A program made the position numbers and the translations under genes. Positions 48,183-62,384 of a stretch of 64,000 nt of DNA are shown here, piece by piece. Numbering within the stretch: position 1 is the stretch's first letter; every line of letters begins with the position of its first letter. The notes beneath the pieces are model-generated. The model saw only the letters and a program-made list of their open reading frames with translations, was not told the DNA's origin and made no database searches. The DNA comes from Ptiloglossa arizonensis (taxonomy: Eukaryota; Arthropoda; Insecta; Hymenoptera; Colletidae), in contig NC_135058.1 of the NCBI RefSeq assembly GCF_051014685.1, positions 5,246,811-5,310,810 on the forward strand, given 5' to 3'.

Positions 48183-50130
48183 CCATGTTCAAATAATTAA
48201 TAATGTCTCAACATTACATTTAAATAATTGGAGCCTGCCTAGAAGGAATGTAATGAGGTGTTTATATATTATGTTAATGTGATATTTGGAGTTTTAATTA
48301 TGCATGCAATTATAATTGTAAATTACGAAATTTTTATTCATGAACGATCAATGTTTATCAACAACGACATATTTTATAAAATCAACGTAGTACATACTTT
48401 GTGCACATGTGCAATAAATTATTTCTACAAAAAAGATTTTGCCTCAAAATATTACTTTGAGGACGGTTTCAATTATTGTATATATAACTTATACATACGA
48501 TTTGTTTTATATTAAAAAATGTAATAAATATTCCATTTTTTATTGACCTTTACCCTTTTTCATGTCGTTACTATATTTATTGGAAGATAAAATTTAGTTT
48601 TTAATATCGACTATTTACGTAGCTACTTTCAGTAGTTTTTTAGTTACAAATACTGAAACAGCTTCAAAGTTAGTTTCCCGTTATTCGCATTAAATATAAA
48701 GTGTTAATCATAGTTACGGAAACTACAGAGAAATCAAATTTATGGGTGAATAACAACCTATAATTGAATAATAAAAATATATTAAAAATTAGATAAATAA
48801 GTTAAGATATTAAAACTCTTTTGTCCAAATTAAAAATTAATCCTACTATAAAATTCTATATAATTATATACATTCGTCAATTCTATGAAAAGTTATTACA
48901 TAAGCATAACTTTAACAAATGAAGTAAATAACTTTCGCAAAAACCATATTTTCCTTAAATATGTAAGACTTAATAATATATGACATAGAATTTCGTTTAT
49001 AAAATTTCAATCTATAACATACTTTTCATATATTTTTGTGTAAATCAATATATTACGATCATACAATATATACACATATAAATCTAATCTTTAAAAACAA
49101 TATTTATCATATGACTTTTTTTCTGTGTATTGCTTAAAAAAATAATTTAGTCTAAAATGAAATATATAAATTGTGCGTTTTAATAGTTATTGCTAAAAGC
49201 CTTTTATCATACAATAGTATTTAGACCGCTATATTTTTTACTGGTAACAGATGACTCATCATTCAATCGTACTTAATTTATCACTAGAAATTAAGATAGT
49301 CAACTTTACCAGTGATTATGTCAATAATAAACATTATAAAAACATTGTATGTTAATTGGCATTCAGTTCCAGCTGTATGCAATCACAAATTTTATTTTCC
49401 CTATCCTAATTTAAATAACTAATTTCTTCATTTCCTTGAGTATTTATCACAAGATGTAATTGTACAAACAGTTTAATGGCAATCCATTTCATTATAAAAG
49501 TATTTGAATAGAATAATTCATCCCTGTCCTTTGTATAGAAATATAATAACGAAATAAAAATCTGGAAATAATAACTTGCTTATTGAAAAGATGTTTGATG
49601 TCTTTAAACGCATTTTGTTTGATATATTTATTATTAGTAAGTCATTGTTGAATTAGAACAGAGACAAATTTCTTTCCTATTACATTATATAGATTTCTTT
49701 CACAATCAGTCTCTTTTTTAGAGATCTACTTACACTTGCTTTGCAAGTATTTAATAACAATATTAAACTTTTCCTAACAGAACTCATTAAGAGTAAAATA
49801 CTGTTTATGCTCTGTTCAAGATACTTCTGTTATAAGTCACTTTTATGTATGTTGTTTGTCTTGTACTGTATCTTATATTTATCAGTGCATAACACAGACT
49901 ATAAATTATAATTCATTATGAAAGTGTGCCTGCAACCGTATCTTCATCTTTCAAATAGTATGTTCTTCAATATTTATAAAACATTACTGACGTTGAGCAT
50001 TAATAATTTTTACTACAACGTGATATCATTGACTATGGAAGTATGTAAATACCTCATAACATTACAAAATATAAATCAATAATATATATATACATTCTTC
50101 TTGCGTATATTTGTGAAAAAATTATTTGTT
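48183..50130. other. Convergent 3' regions of Spt20 and brummer
   Basis: AT-rich. Spt20 poly(A) signals are likely at 48412 or 48523; the brummer 3' UTR should occupy much of the rest. No gene seen. Confidence 0.5.
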
Positions 50131-53100
50131 TTATAACGATGGTTGATCCACTTCTGGTCGACTATCTGGGGGACTGTAAACTTGTACTATTTGTAAATCT
50201 TTACTTTCTGGCCATTCGCTCTCTGGATCAGAAGAGATATTTGAGCCTCCTAAAATAGCATCCTCTAGAGAAATATCTGATATATCTTCCATACTCAGTT
50301 GATTTTCATCCGTATATAGAGATTCAGTAATAACTATAACATATATAATTATTTTTAATAATATTATTTATGTACAACAATTTTTAATTGGGTATGTTAT
50401 TTATCTTGCATTTCTTAATATTTTCATTATTTTTATTTATATAAGGAAAGGTGTCAGAATAAAATTGTTTGATTCAAAGCAACGAATATTATGATTTGTT
50501 TTTTTTTTCTAAGACCTTTTTTTCTGAGTTTCTAAAGTTATCGACATTTTTGCATACTAACATATGTTTTTTATAACGCATCATTTGTAGTGCGCATCGA
50601 AACGAATTTAACAAGCTACAACACTATAATCTTCGATGGCCTAAAATAAAAACAATCACGGTAATTGAAAGAAAATTGGGAAATTCAACATTTTTGTTTT
50701 CTATACACACTTTGTTTACTCTACAACACATAATCAATATGACTTTTATTAATTTCAAGATATTTTCGGATTTAGAGTACAAAACATTTCTTTTTTTATA
50801 TACTTTTTCTTTCATATTCTTGAACTACGACCTATGTAACGATCGAGAAACATTTCATTTGGGACATTTCATATATCTTACTCCATATGCTAGACATCCC
50901 TAATTTGTTTCTTAAGAAATCGAGGTACTTTTGTTCATTAGAATACAAAAATTTCACACTAAAAATACAGAATGTTAAATTTCTCAATCTTCATTCAGCT
51001 ACCATGATTGTTTTTCAATCAGTTTTTTGAAGGTCATTGAATTTATCTTAAAGCATACTAATGCTGCTTTTGGAAAACATAAATTAGTATGCAAAAAATA
51101 TCGATGACCACGAAAATTCAGAAAAAAATGAATAAGAGAAAAAAAACACAAATCATAATATTTATTGGTTTGAACCAAACAATTCTGTTCCAACACATCT
51201 TTTTGTATCAGCAAAAATATGGAGTGCAAGATTAGTAAAACACTTTGCATGATAAAATAACTAATAGTTTCAAAATTACCATCATTAAGTGTCTGCTGAG
51301 ATAACCATGTGGATTCGTCCCATTCATCAAATTGTAATTTTCTATTATTCTCAACCTCTTCTATAGATAACATTGGGTGCGATTCTGAGTCCGTAACATC
51401 AAATATTTCTGTTACTTGTACTTTGTTATTATCGTCCATATAATAATATGCCATTACAGCTTCTTGATCTGAAGTTACCTATACATTTTGTTCGTAAAAT
51501 TTAAATACAAGTTTTTATTTCAAAATTAATTGAAAATTTGTACTACGTACTTGAAGAATATTTTCAAAAGTATCATCAACAGTTGAAAGATCAGACATAT
51601 TTATAACACATTTTGATTTATTGCTGTGATCTGTCCATGGTTGTCTATAAAGTATACATTGAAAAATAAATAATAATGTTTAATAATTTAAAAAATATAA
51701 TGATTAAGATCAATCATTAAGCTTACACTTCATTGTATTGTAAAGTTAAATTTAAATTTTTTTGATTTTTATATAAATGGTCAGTCTCATCTACTGTTTC
51801 CATATTATAAATATCTGAAAAAATTGTAAGGTGTGTGTATATATATATATACATATAATGTTGACTTTTATAAGATGAATTGTAAAAACAATTATTATTG
51901 CAGCAATTAAACTTACTTGCTCCATATTCTGTAATAGCTAATTGACATTTAATAGTTTGTGGTACTCGTTGATAATAAATATTGATTTTGGGAAATAATA
52001 TGTTTAATTGATTCAAGAAAAATGTTCTTAACTCTAACAAATTTCTTCGTAATTTAGGGACATTTAAAATAAACCTGAAAATAAAATCATAAAATAAAGT
52101 CAGGTTAATATTTTTTCATGGAAAATATCATTGTCTATGTAACCACAGAAGGGAGAACAGAAAACTATATATACAAAGAATTACAGCATTTTATACTAAT
52201 TGCAAACAAACATACACACAACTGAAAATACAAATAGTAAACAAATACATGAATTTAACTAAAAATAATACACCTTTATTATTTATTGTTCTTAAAAATT
52301 GCACACTTCAGTTTTTTTACTGTTTACACTGTAATATAAAAGCAATAAAACCTTTTTCTTTTTATTATTCTTTAAAATTTTTAATTGGGTAATACCACTA
52401 TATTCAAGTCATTGTATATAATAAAACAAAGAGTGCAGACTTGTGCTTACCGAGAAGGAGTTATATGTTTAGTACAAGAAATCATCTGTGGAGATGTATG
52501 AAGAATATTTCCAACTACTTTGTATTCCAAGGTATGAGTTTCTATGTTGTTACCAATCAAACTATGACCACATGCATAATGTTAAATATGATATTATTAT
52601 AGTTAAAAATTACAAAAAGAAGAATGAATACAATACATGAAATTAATGTTTTGTCCAAACAATTGGTTGTAATATGATTAAATTATCTTTTATACAATAA
52701 ATATTATAGACCAAAATCAATTTCTTTTATAAGAAGAATATTAGTAACCTTGAATTTAATAGCTTTAGCTACATATAGAAATTAATAAGTGACTTTAACC
52801 ATAATAATATTATTAAATAATAATAATATTAAGATACATAGAATAAAATGAAATTATTACATTATTAAATTAATATGTCTGACTATAAATGTATTGTTAG
52901 TTTTTAATTTATATATACAAATTAATAATTTCAATCATATTCCTATTTCATATTGCATGCAATTTCAACAAATAGCAATACATGCACATTAATTTAACAC
53001 ACTGAAAGTAAACTACACAACAGAAATATTTAAAGTATTCTGTATTTGAATAATTTGTTATATATTATTATTGAAACATTAATCAGAAAATATACCATAA

Positions 53101-56100
53101 ATGATGATACCTGATAATATGCTTACTTTGTAAAAGTTGCATACACTACATCTGCTGGCAATGTGTATGGTAAACTAAGAAGCGAAAGTAGTTTTACACT
53201 TCGATGTTTAAATAACCAATTAATAAGACCTTTATTAGCAGAATCGATTGCATCTTGAAATATGGTCATCACTGTCTCAGGTAACTTAGATACCAATGCT
53301 TCCTGTAATTATACACATATGTGTATACATATTGTGTATACATTTGTAGAAACAATTACTCTGGTCATATGAACAAATAATATACAATTAATGTTTATGT
53401 AACATAAAAAATATTGATACCTGTCTATGCATTTTACATTCTAAACATTCAGGGTCATATTCTATGTTATCATCAAGAGTTTCTGAGACAACAAATGTAG
53501 ATTGCACTGCGAGGCATCGAGTACAATTAAGTAAATTATTACGATGAAGAAATCTTAATGCATCATCAAATCCTTGTTTGCACATACTTGAAAGAATCTA
53601 TAAACCATACAATTCTTAATAATTTTAAAAACTTCTGTGTTATTAATATTTTATTTCTATAAATATAATATATAATTTTACCTCTGGATTAGGTGGAAAT
53701 AATATTCTTGCAAACCTATATATGTTCTGTCTTGAAAGTTCTATACTAGTATTTGCAACATTGACCTGTAAATTAAAAAAAGTTAATTTATTATCTTTTA
53801 TATACATACTTTAGTGATACAGTAAAACGCTAATTATGAAGATCAATATCAAAATTTCAAACTATATAGATATTAATTTTTCAGCTCTCATTTATCCAAA
53901 TGTGTGATAATTTTTTATAATTTAGTTACTGAAACAATTATATCTGAATAATTAATTAAACATATTATTATTTACTTATCTGCAAAATCAGTATTCTACT
54001 GTATAATAGTATGTAATATAAATTGTATTTATAATACATCATTTACATGAAAAAGTTGAGAAGAAATATCCCTAGGACAAATATCACTTTCACCACAAAA
54101 GGGACTAACAGTAATTGTATTTTCATCAAGCGTAGGAAGATTGTCACTAAAACCACCATCCATATATCTAATACCGTGAAATCGTGGTGGTAACAATCCA
54201 GAAAAGAGTGGAATAAATGTACTTGCTAATAGTGCCTGTAAAAATGAAATTCCACTATACCCTTAGATTTAAGAACCCTTACATTTATCAATGTATATTC
54301 ATACAAACAATTTATTTTGAATTCTTAATTTCTTTCATTTATAATCAATTGTATTAAAGTATACACTTTTATTTACATAAATCGTTGAAAATTTGACTTT
54401 TATCTTAAAATATTATTTTCATACAAATTCAATGTTTTTTTTAAATATTTTTATGCATAATAATAATTAATTTTTTGGGACAGAATTCAATGAATTACAT
54501 ATACTCATTACAGTATAAGGAAAGGGTTATTGTCACACACTGATTTCAATAGAATTTTATGCTTTGTAGCATAGTAGATCTATACCTATGAAGACCGTAA
54601 GTGTAACTATTTTCCAAAAACAAGGGATTATAGTTTCGAAAATTTCAATAATCATTTAATTAGTAAACTATTAATTGATCTTTTAAAAACATTCACTCTT
54701 CTTGTTTCAAAAACAATTAGCCTAAAATTATGCTCAGAATACACTAGAGATCAATCACCCTATAAAATATAAAATTTTATTGAAATTGACGTAGGGTGGT
54801 TTGACCCTTTTTTTGTATATGAACTAAAATATAATTATTATTATTAACTGTAAAGTTAAAAATTTGACATACATGTTTATTAATGTAATTAATTACTACC
54901 TATACTTATTAATTCAATGTTAAAAACATAATTCTTATAGTACAGACAAAAGAAAAAAATTTACCTACTATAATTTCTCTATTTAACTTCCAATGCTTGA
55001 AATTTCATTTGTCACTGTGTTAATTATATAATTTTCAAATAAAATACAAATATAGTATTACTGTTAGGTATACATTTTTTGTACATATACAGATATTTTT
55101 TATATCTTGAGAAGTTTTTAATAAAGAACATGCAAATCAAAGAGAACAAAAATATAAAAATAGATCATTCACTTGCCTGTAACAAGTCTTCCCTAGAAGA
55201 GAACTGTGAAACGATTACATTTTTTCCATCATATACTCTTGTCAAGGAAATGTGGAGTTTACCACTCACTCGAATGTGAGCGTCATTAGGAAGAAACTGC
55301 AACAAAGATCATAGTTCTCTTTATGGAGGATTAAAAACATTACCAATACAAATTGATTTCAATCACTTCCAATATTTCAATTAATAACTCTAATATAAAT
55401 CAACAATTCTATTTTTTTCTCAGTTACCATATTTATACATTTAAAAAATACTGTAAACTTATACACTACATAAATAAAATAATGTTTACTTTAGAATAAT
55501 ATCAGCAAAACATACCTTCTGCAAACTTTCTAATAATATTTCTTGTACATTAAAAGATGGGCTAAATGGGCCAAGAGTACGCTGTCTTGCTTCGCGTGCA
55601 ACACGTAATACATTACTTGTAATCTCTCCTGTAATAATATACATTAATAATTATTGTGTAGGAAAAGAATTGAAGTAAGTAAAATAGATCACTGAAACTA
55701 TATGGCCATCATTATATCTTTTCATGAATTAACAATTAATTATTTCATTTTTTAAAGTCCATTTTTAACTTAGTTTAGAAATTTTAATTAAATGGAATTT
55801 CCAAATGTTGACTGTTAGTTAGGTTTAATTCCAGATGTGATTATTTTAATGGTCTATCTAATTGACAAAAAATCATGTAATCTTTGTAGACAAATTCGGT
55901 GTATATAGATAAACTTGTATAAGATAACTGATTTTAATCTATGCATGGATTTATTTTGGACTTTACAATGATTATGAAGTATTTGAATTCTGCAGATAAG
56001 TTGTTAAACCAAAACTGTTATGGATACTTTAAAGTCTTTTAATCTATTTGAATAAAAATTGAAGTGCATTCAAATATTGTATTAGGTTGTATAATTTTAT

Positions 56101-59100
56101 TGAAAAATTTGAAAATAAAACATTTATACTTCAATAGTACTTTCATGTTGTAATACATACTCACTTAACTTGCCCCTCAGAATTGAAGAGAGGAAACATA
56201 ACATTAAAAATAGTTTATTTTGAAATTTTCCAACAAAATCATATAATACATAGTGTGGTAAATTCATCTGGGTCAAATTTGTCAGGGTCGAATTTAATTC
56301 TATCTTTTTGACTTACTTAACAAAAGACAAGTATATTGTAAAATAGATAAATTTCACTCAAAAGCTTAAAAAAAAATTTTACATAAATAAATTTGAAGTA
56401 TCATTACCATAAATTGCCATTGCTGTTTTAATTTCATAAATTTAATTTGCATCATATATCCTAAACATAATTGGATAATATTTAAGTATCTACATACATA
56501 CAGTCTTATCTTTTATCACACGAGTCAGTATTGCCTTTCTACAAAAACAAACATTCCTTTGTTTGCGTTAGATACACGAGCTTCATCTATTGATGCTGGT
56601 ATAATAGATGTGAACACAAAGAGTTTACATTATTATTAGTTTTCCGTGTAAATGTAAGAAAAAGAATAACAAAACAAGAAAAAACAACATTTTAATATGT
56701 TTCTCCTAAACCCTTAATACAAAGTACACATAGATAAATAGGACTACACAACCTAAAAAGAAAATAAATTTAAAATACTTGGACTACACAACCTAAAAAG
56801 AAAATAAATTTAAAATACTTGGAATCATAACATGTTTTATCAATAAACTAATATTTTTTTTTTATGGTATAGTATTACTTTTATTGAATCTATTTTTATT
56901 ATGTATATTCTATATTGCAATTGTATGCTTGGGGAGGGCTAGCATTATACCGAAACACAAATAAAAGAAATACAGTAACTTTACAATGTTTACCTATTAC
57001 GAACTAATATTTATACACTTGAACCATTTCTATCAAAAAAATACAACTAATTTCGAAAACAAAATTTTGAATGAATTCGTCGGTCGCAACACTGAAAAAT
57101 GTATTACAAATAATTAAACACATTTTGTTTCTTTTTGAAACAAAATTTACATTCATTTTTATTGTCTAAAAATCAAACAAAAATACTTATTTTAATACAT
57201 GAATTGCAATTTGCTAATCGTTTAATATTTTTTTTCTTTGAAAACCTCGAAATATTGTACTAAAATGTTTCTTCTGAATACAAAAATATCTCTGAATTTT
57301 ATCATTTCAACAGATTACCATCTGCGTTTAATCATTATAACACAGTATTTATCAATGTTTAAAGATACTACTTAGACTTTAACCGCTATATCGATAAATA
57401 ATATCAGATAATATGAAAATCACATAATAAAAACAAATTTATTATTCTAATGATCTTGTTAGTACTTCATATAATACAAATAAAATTTTTATAGTTGTAC
57501 CATACATAATATAAATGCCGAATAACTAATGATAAGATTTGTAAGATATAGAAAGTTGATGAAAGAATTAATATTAAACATATATCTATAAACTGTTGAA
57601 AATAATAAAATATTGAATGATTAGGTATGCAGCAAATACAAAACATATTCAAAATATTTAAAAAAGGTTATTTCCTTCAAAACAACATACACGAAAATAT
57701 ACAGAACATCCTACTCCACTCACATTTGAAACAAATTTCTAATATACGTATCCATGGAAACATATCAATTATTTTAAGAATATAGCTTTTTTATTTTTAT
57801 ACATTATTTGTACACACATCTTCGACTTTATATTATTATTATTGATATATAATATATCGTTATTATTTAATTTTATATAATGTATATTTATATTTTGTTA
57901 TATTTTTATTTATATTTTATACACATGTAAATATTTAATTTTTAGTACTGCGATTAAATGTATACATATCTATATATTAATTTCAACATAATTTAACAGT
58001 GAATGCTTCTTTACATTTTGGTTGTAAGAGCTTTGGACAAGACCAATAACATGTTTATAGTTACAACGAAACGGTGTCATGTTTCCAGTATACCACACAA
58101 GAGACACTTATTTTCATTAACGATGTTAAATGAAATGAACCATGATCAAAGCTGAAGTATCTTTTATTTTTTTAGTATACAAAACTGTTCTATTTAATGG
58201 ACATTTTCAATTAAAAAAAATACATTTTTCAATTTATTTTTGAAAGGTAGGAAAACTTTTTCATAAGTTCAATATTTGGTTGAAGCTATTGACTTTTCTA
58301 TTTTCAATAGCAATTTTCGTATCATAAACCCTGGTGAACTATACAACGAAACATTTCAGTTCAACTAAATGACCTCTTACACTTCGAAAACATACAAAGA
58401 GTACTCGTTTGTTTTGTAACATATTTCAATACTTTTCATAATATAATTTAAAATATAATTTCTCTTATAAGAGAATGAATTTCTAATACAATTCAAATTA
58501 ATCTTCAATTTTTCGTATTTACCGTCGTATTTATGTATCTTGGTAACCTTACAAAATACAAAAACGTATGGTATCCCAATTTGAGAAAGTTCAAAGTATA
58601 GAATAATTAACTTTTATTGAAAGCAAATTAATATAGGATTCATTTCTTACAAATGTGTCTAAATTACTAAGTTTATTAATAGAGGAATTTGATAAGGATG
58701 AACTTGATTACTTCATGCCTTGTACTTGAAATAAAAATAAACACAGTTTTTGTTTAAGTTTTATAAAATAAAATCTTCAAATATTTACATATCTAATGTT
58801 AAATTATCATATGTACAGATAGATACATGTACATATAGGTAGGCATGTACACACGCGCGCGCGTATGTATGAACATATTAAATATAATTAAACAAAGACA
58901 TGTATATTTTTATCTTTATTTTATTATTAACGTCTTTGTTTAATCATATTTAATGATATACATTATGTGATGAAACAAAAAAGAAATAGGAAGATGACTA
59001 TTGTATTTTTTGTTTCGTCAAATAAATATAATGATCATATATTAAAGGAAATGAAATTTAATTAAATATGTATTATCTTTTTAGAATTATTTCCATACCA

Positions 59101-60639
59101 AAATAGAAATTGAAAAATGTTATTTTTGTAACTATGACCTTAAAATACAAACTTTTAAATACACATGTTTGGATGTGATGCGCTTCTTTCCTTAATCTTA
59201 TGTACATTTTTATTTTTGCAAAACATGTTTACATATATTTCATCTGTCCATACAATTTTTTATTTTTATTATTTAATGTGTTTTAATTTTCAGTTAGTTA
59301 CAAGTTTGTTATTACGAAAGCATCAAATTTCTGGTTGGCCATGGTACTGCTTTATATGGCAAACTAAAAACATAAGAGTGATTGATTCACTCACTCCTTA
59401 CTACATAACTATTTATAGCACAATATATAGAAAATCACTAGATATTTTTGTTTTCTACACATTTTATGCATGTATTAATTTATTTATAATTTTATTAAAA
59501 AATATTTACACTAAATATTGTTATAAGAAACTTTATGCACAAGTTTATTTTACAAATATCTCTTGAGAGTTAATTTTATAAATTTAATAAGCAAAAAACC
59601 GAGGAAATTTAAAACGATTTATTATTAAAATTACGAATATTTTTCTTTTGTACAAATTAATAAATTATTATAATAACAAATTGTATGTAATGCACAATTA
59701 CTCGTGTAAATTGATCTATTACAATTATTTACATTATATTATATATTTATTGCCTTTCTTACTCACAAAGAAAAATATTTGATATATGTCTTGCTAATAC
59801 TTTTAATTTGCTTATTCTAAGCTTGACCTACTTATAAGATTTATTCATGAGATAACTAACTTTATAAAATTTCTATTAGTAATTTTGAAGTTTTTAAGAA
59901 AATATTAATTCTAATATATTATTACAGTAAACTGTACTATAATAGACTGTATTCGTTTATGCGAAGCCTGGTATATAATGTACTCTTTTACCATTATTGT
60001 TATTGTTTCATAATATTTACTTTTAAACTTTTTTGTCTTTTAAATCAGTCTATGCCGATTAATTATAAATTCGCGCATAGACAATTGCCTAAATAGACTA
60101 TATGATGCTTAAATAATAACAAACATTTGGAAAATATTTTAATTTTTAAATGTATCAATCTGATATGATTGGTAAATGTTATAAATTTATGCAATAAATT
60201 TGATAACGACATAATTTCAATTATGACAATATACTAGTATTGTTTTGAGTGCATACTAAATTGTAAACGATATTAAAAAGGAACAAATGAAGATATTTGC
60301 AGTTTAATGGCAACAGCGACATCATTGGTACATCAAAACAATTTGTTCAACATGCACGCAATGGATACCAAGTGCGAGATGAGTAATCAAAAGTCGTAAA
60401 TCGAACCATAACATTGAAAAAACTAATTATTTAAGATACTATATATCTGTTAGATATATAAACAAAGAAGTTCACTCACCGAGGGGTAAGTCACAAAGAA
60501 GGCAACAGGCAGCGATAGCACCAGCCGATGCACCACTAATCTTATCCAAGAGTAAGTGTGGAGCGTATTTCTTGAAGCACACTGCCACACCAACGTGGTA
60601 AATACCAAGGAACCCACAACCAGCAAATGATAAATTCAT
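50131..60639 (-). CDS. bmm: Patatin-like triglyceride lipase (brummer / ATGL, PNPLA2)
   Basis: Thirteen exons, 3' to 5': 50131-50333, 51280-51478, 51551-51644, 51727-51814, 51917-52074, 52451-52561, 53127-53302, 53421-53597, 53682-53765, 54047-54235, 55177-55296, 55516-55628 and 60480-60639. They join in phase to 623 residues. The patatin domain starts at once: [17 protein letters not shown] holds the glycine-rich oxyanion loop, GASAG the nucleophile Ser38, and DGGFSD the catalytic Asp157. The 119-residue spacing between them equals that of human ATGL (Ser47/Asp166). [20 protein letters not shown] is also typical. The enzyme hydrolyses triacylglycerol on lipid droplets to mobilise stored fat. 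The C-terminal third is less conserved and ends in an acidic Ser/Asp-rich tail. The intron between 55177 and 54235 starts with GC rather than GT. Intron 1 is 4.9 kb, much longer than the others, and may carry regulatory sites. Confidence 0.95.
56741..56820. repeat. Perfect 40-bp tandem duplication
   Basis: Two identical 40-base units, 56741-56780 and 56781-56820, each beginning GGACTACACAACCTAAAAAG and ending AAATACTT. Identity is complete by eye, so the duplication is recent or the result of an assembly join. Confidence 0.95.
58843..58872. repeat. (CA)(CG)n(TA) alternating tract
   Basis: TGTACACACGCGCGCGCG continues into TATGTATG within a brummer intron. It is a second strictly alternating, CpG-dense tract in an otherwise CpG-poor intron. 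Confidence 0.85.
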
Positions 60640-62384
60640 TTCGGAATTCTCTTACGTGCTATATCGTTGCGTTGTTTATATAGACTGTCAAAGATAATTG
60701 TATAATTGATAAAAAAATACTGATTTTTTTCTACGACACTATGAACATCACTTGGAAAGAAAGAGCTTTCAACGACGTACTTCGAACGACGTCCAAGTTC
60801 GAACTATCAGTAGTCCTTTCCAGCAACAACAGTCTTTCCAAACTCTGAAGACTAATCTTGAATATGATTGAAAAAAATACATGGTACAAACAACCAGAAA
60901 GATAATACACGTTTGATGACGTATGGTTTGTAAATATGTATTGGATTTCTCATTGGTTAGTAGAGATAGTGTGGTGATAACTCCGCCCACTTTAGCGTTC
61001 TTAAACGCATTCATTGTGTAATAACCTCAGGTGCACGTGCCTTTTTTCAATATAATGCGTAAATCTATAAACACCACGTTTCTGCAATGCAATACATTTC
61101 ATAGGATATATTCTGATAAATAGGTAAAAAATTAATAACTTTTTGTATAAAAAATAACATTGTTGTTAATATTTTCTATTTTATACATTTCTTCTGAAAA
61201 AATTAAATTTGACATGTAATTTGCTTAAAAGTTATGTTTATTAATTATTTATAATTTCTCAATTTGCATATAAATTAATTCACAGTTTTATAATATTTAA
61301 AAAAAAGCATTTATTAATAAACTAAATAATTTATAAGATTGAATTTAAAATAAAACGGTAAGATTATAATTAAATACGCGTCAGTCTGCCATCTAATTTC
61401 TAATAATCAATAAGAAACCAGATTTCAATTAAGTGAGTATAATTTTTGTAATAAGCAATATCAATGGTTAATATAATAAACTTGTGTTGATTGGTAGCTT
61501 TACAGTTAACTGAAGTTTAAGATGAATAACAAATCTTTATTCATATAACTGTCAATATCTAATAAATATCTACATACAAAATTTCGTATTAATTTTCAAA
61601 AGTTTAAAGCTAAAAAACTATAATTTTTATCTATATGTTTGTATGCAACCATGTGGCAGAAATTGGTGAAATGCTGTGTTTATTATTTGTAATTACGGCA
61701 CAAAATACAAGTAATCATACTTGTATATATGACAAATTTAAATAAGCGTAGAAAGATACATTTGAGATTATTGGTCGTTCATGCAAAATCTGTTTAGGAT
61801 TGGTTGATTTTATAAATGATGGTTATAATGTGGTAGTGTTTTATAGGTAATTCGTATTATTTGTAATGATCTTATGCTTTATATTATGAACCATTGATTC
61901 TGTAAACCTAGTATTTGTAGAGTGTACCTTTCATGAATTACTGATTATTTGCTATGTTAAGAATTAACCTTGAATAATCATTTATTTAATATGCTATACA
62001 TGTTTTCCTCTTTTTCGAAAATCTGTTTTATAGAATATTTGATAAATTTTATTCCATACAATGTTGTACATTGTAATATATTGAAATGATTTAAGAGTCA
62101 ATGATAATTAATACACGAAAGGTTTTTTCCTTGGAAATTACACATATTTAATTTAATTTCATTTAAACTTGCAAAACAGATTTCTGAATGTTCGATATAG
62201 TAGTTGACGGAGAAAATGTGAATCGTATATATGAAATTTTGTAAAAAAAAAATGTTTTACACAAAATTTTAAATATTGCATCCAAGGCGCGCAATTTTAC
62301 GTTTTTTGATACACTGCGATCTGACACATAACCAATAAGTATCTATACGATTTGAGACGTAACTTAAAATAAAACGAGATTAAG
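60640..62384. promoter_or_regulatory. Divergent intergenic region, brummer / Ankle2
   Basis: About 1.7 kb between the two opposed start codons. A CCGCCC box lies at about 60983, roughly 340 bases upstream of brummer. A TTTATAG|GTAATT site near 61848 could be the donor of an Ankle2 leader exon, but this is weak. No gene seen. Confidence 0.4.

Larger units (their letters stand above)
55629..60479. other. Large first intron of brummer
   Basis: AT-rich. Holds a perfect 40-bp tandem duplication (56741-56820), a (CG)n tract (58843-58872), and a plus-strand open frame at 59165-59566 that I do not believe is a gene. Nothing else was recognised. Its length compared with the other introns suggests regulatory content. 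Confidence 0.5.

Noticed and set aside
50624..50903. Overlapping small frames on both strands in the last brummer intron
   Set aside because: AT-rich, no splice context and no recognisable protein.
59165..59566. A 133-codon plus-strand open frame in brummer intron 1
   Set aside because: Very hydrophobic and Tyr/Phe/Ile-rich, as expected from AT-rich sequence read in one frame. No domain, no conserved motif and no convincing gene context.
60769..61014. An 81-codon minus-strand frame upstream of brummer
   Set aside because: Lies in the brummer promoter or leader area and has no homology I recognise; the brummer start at 60639 is clear without it.
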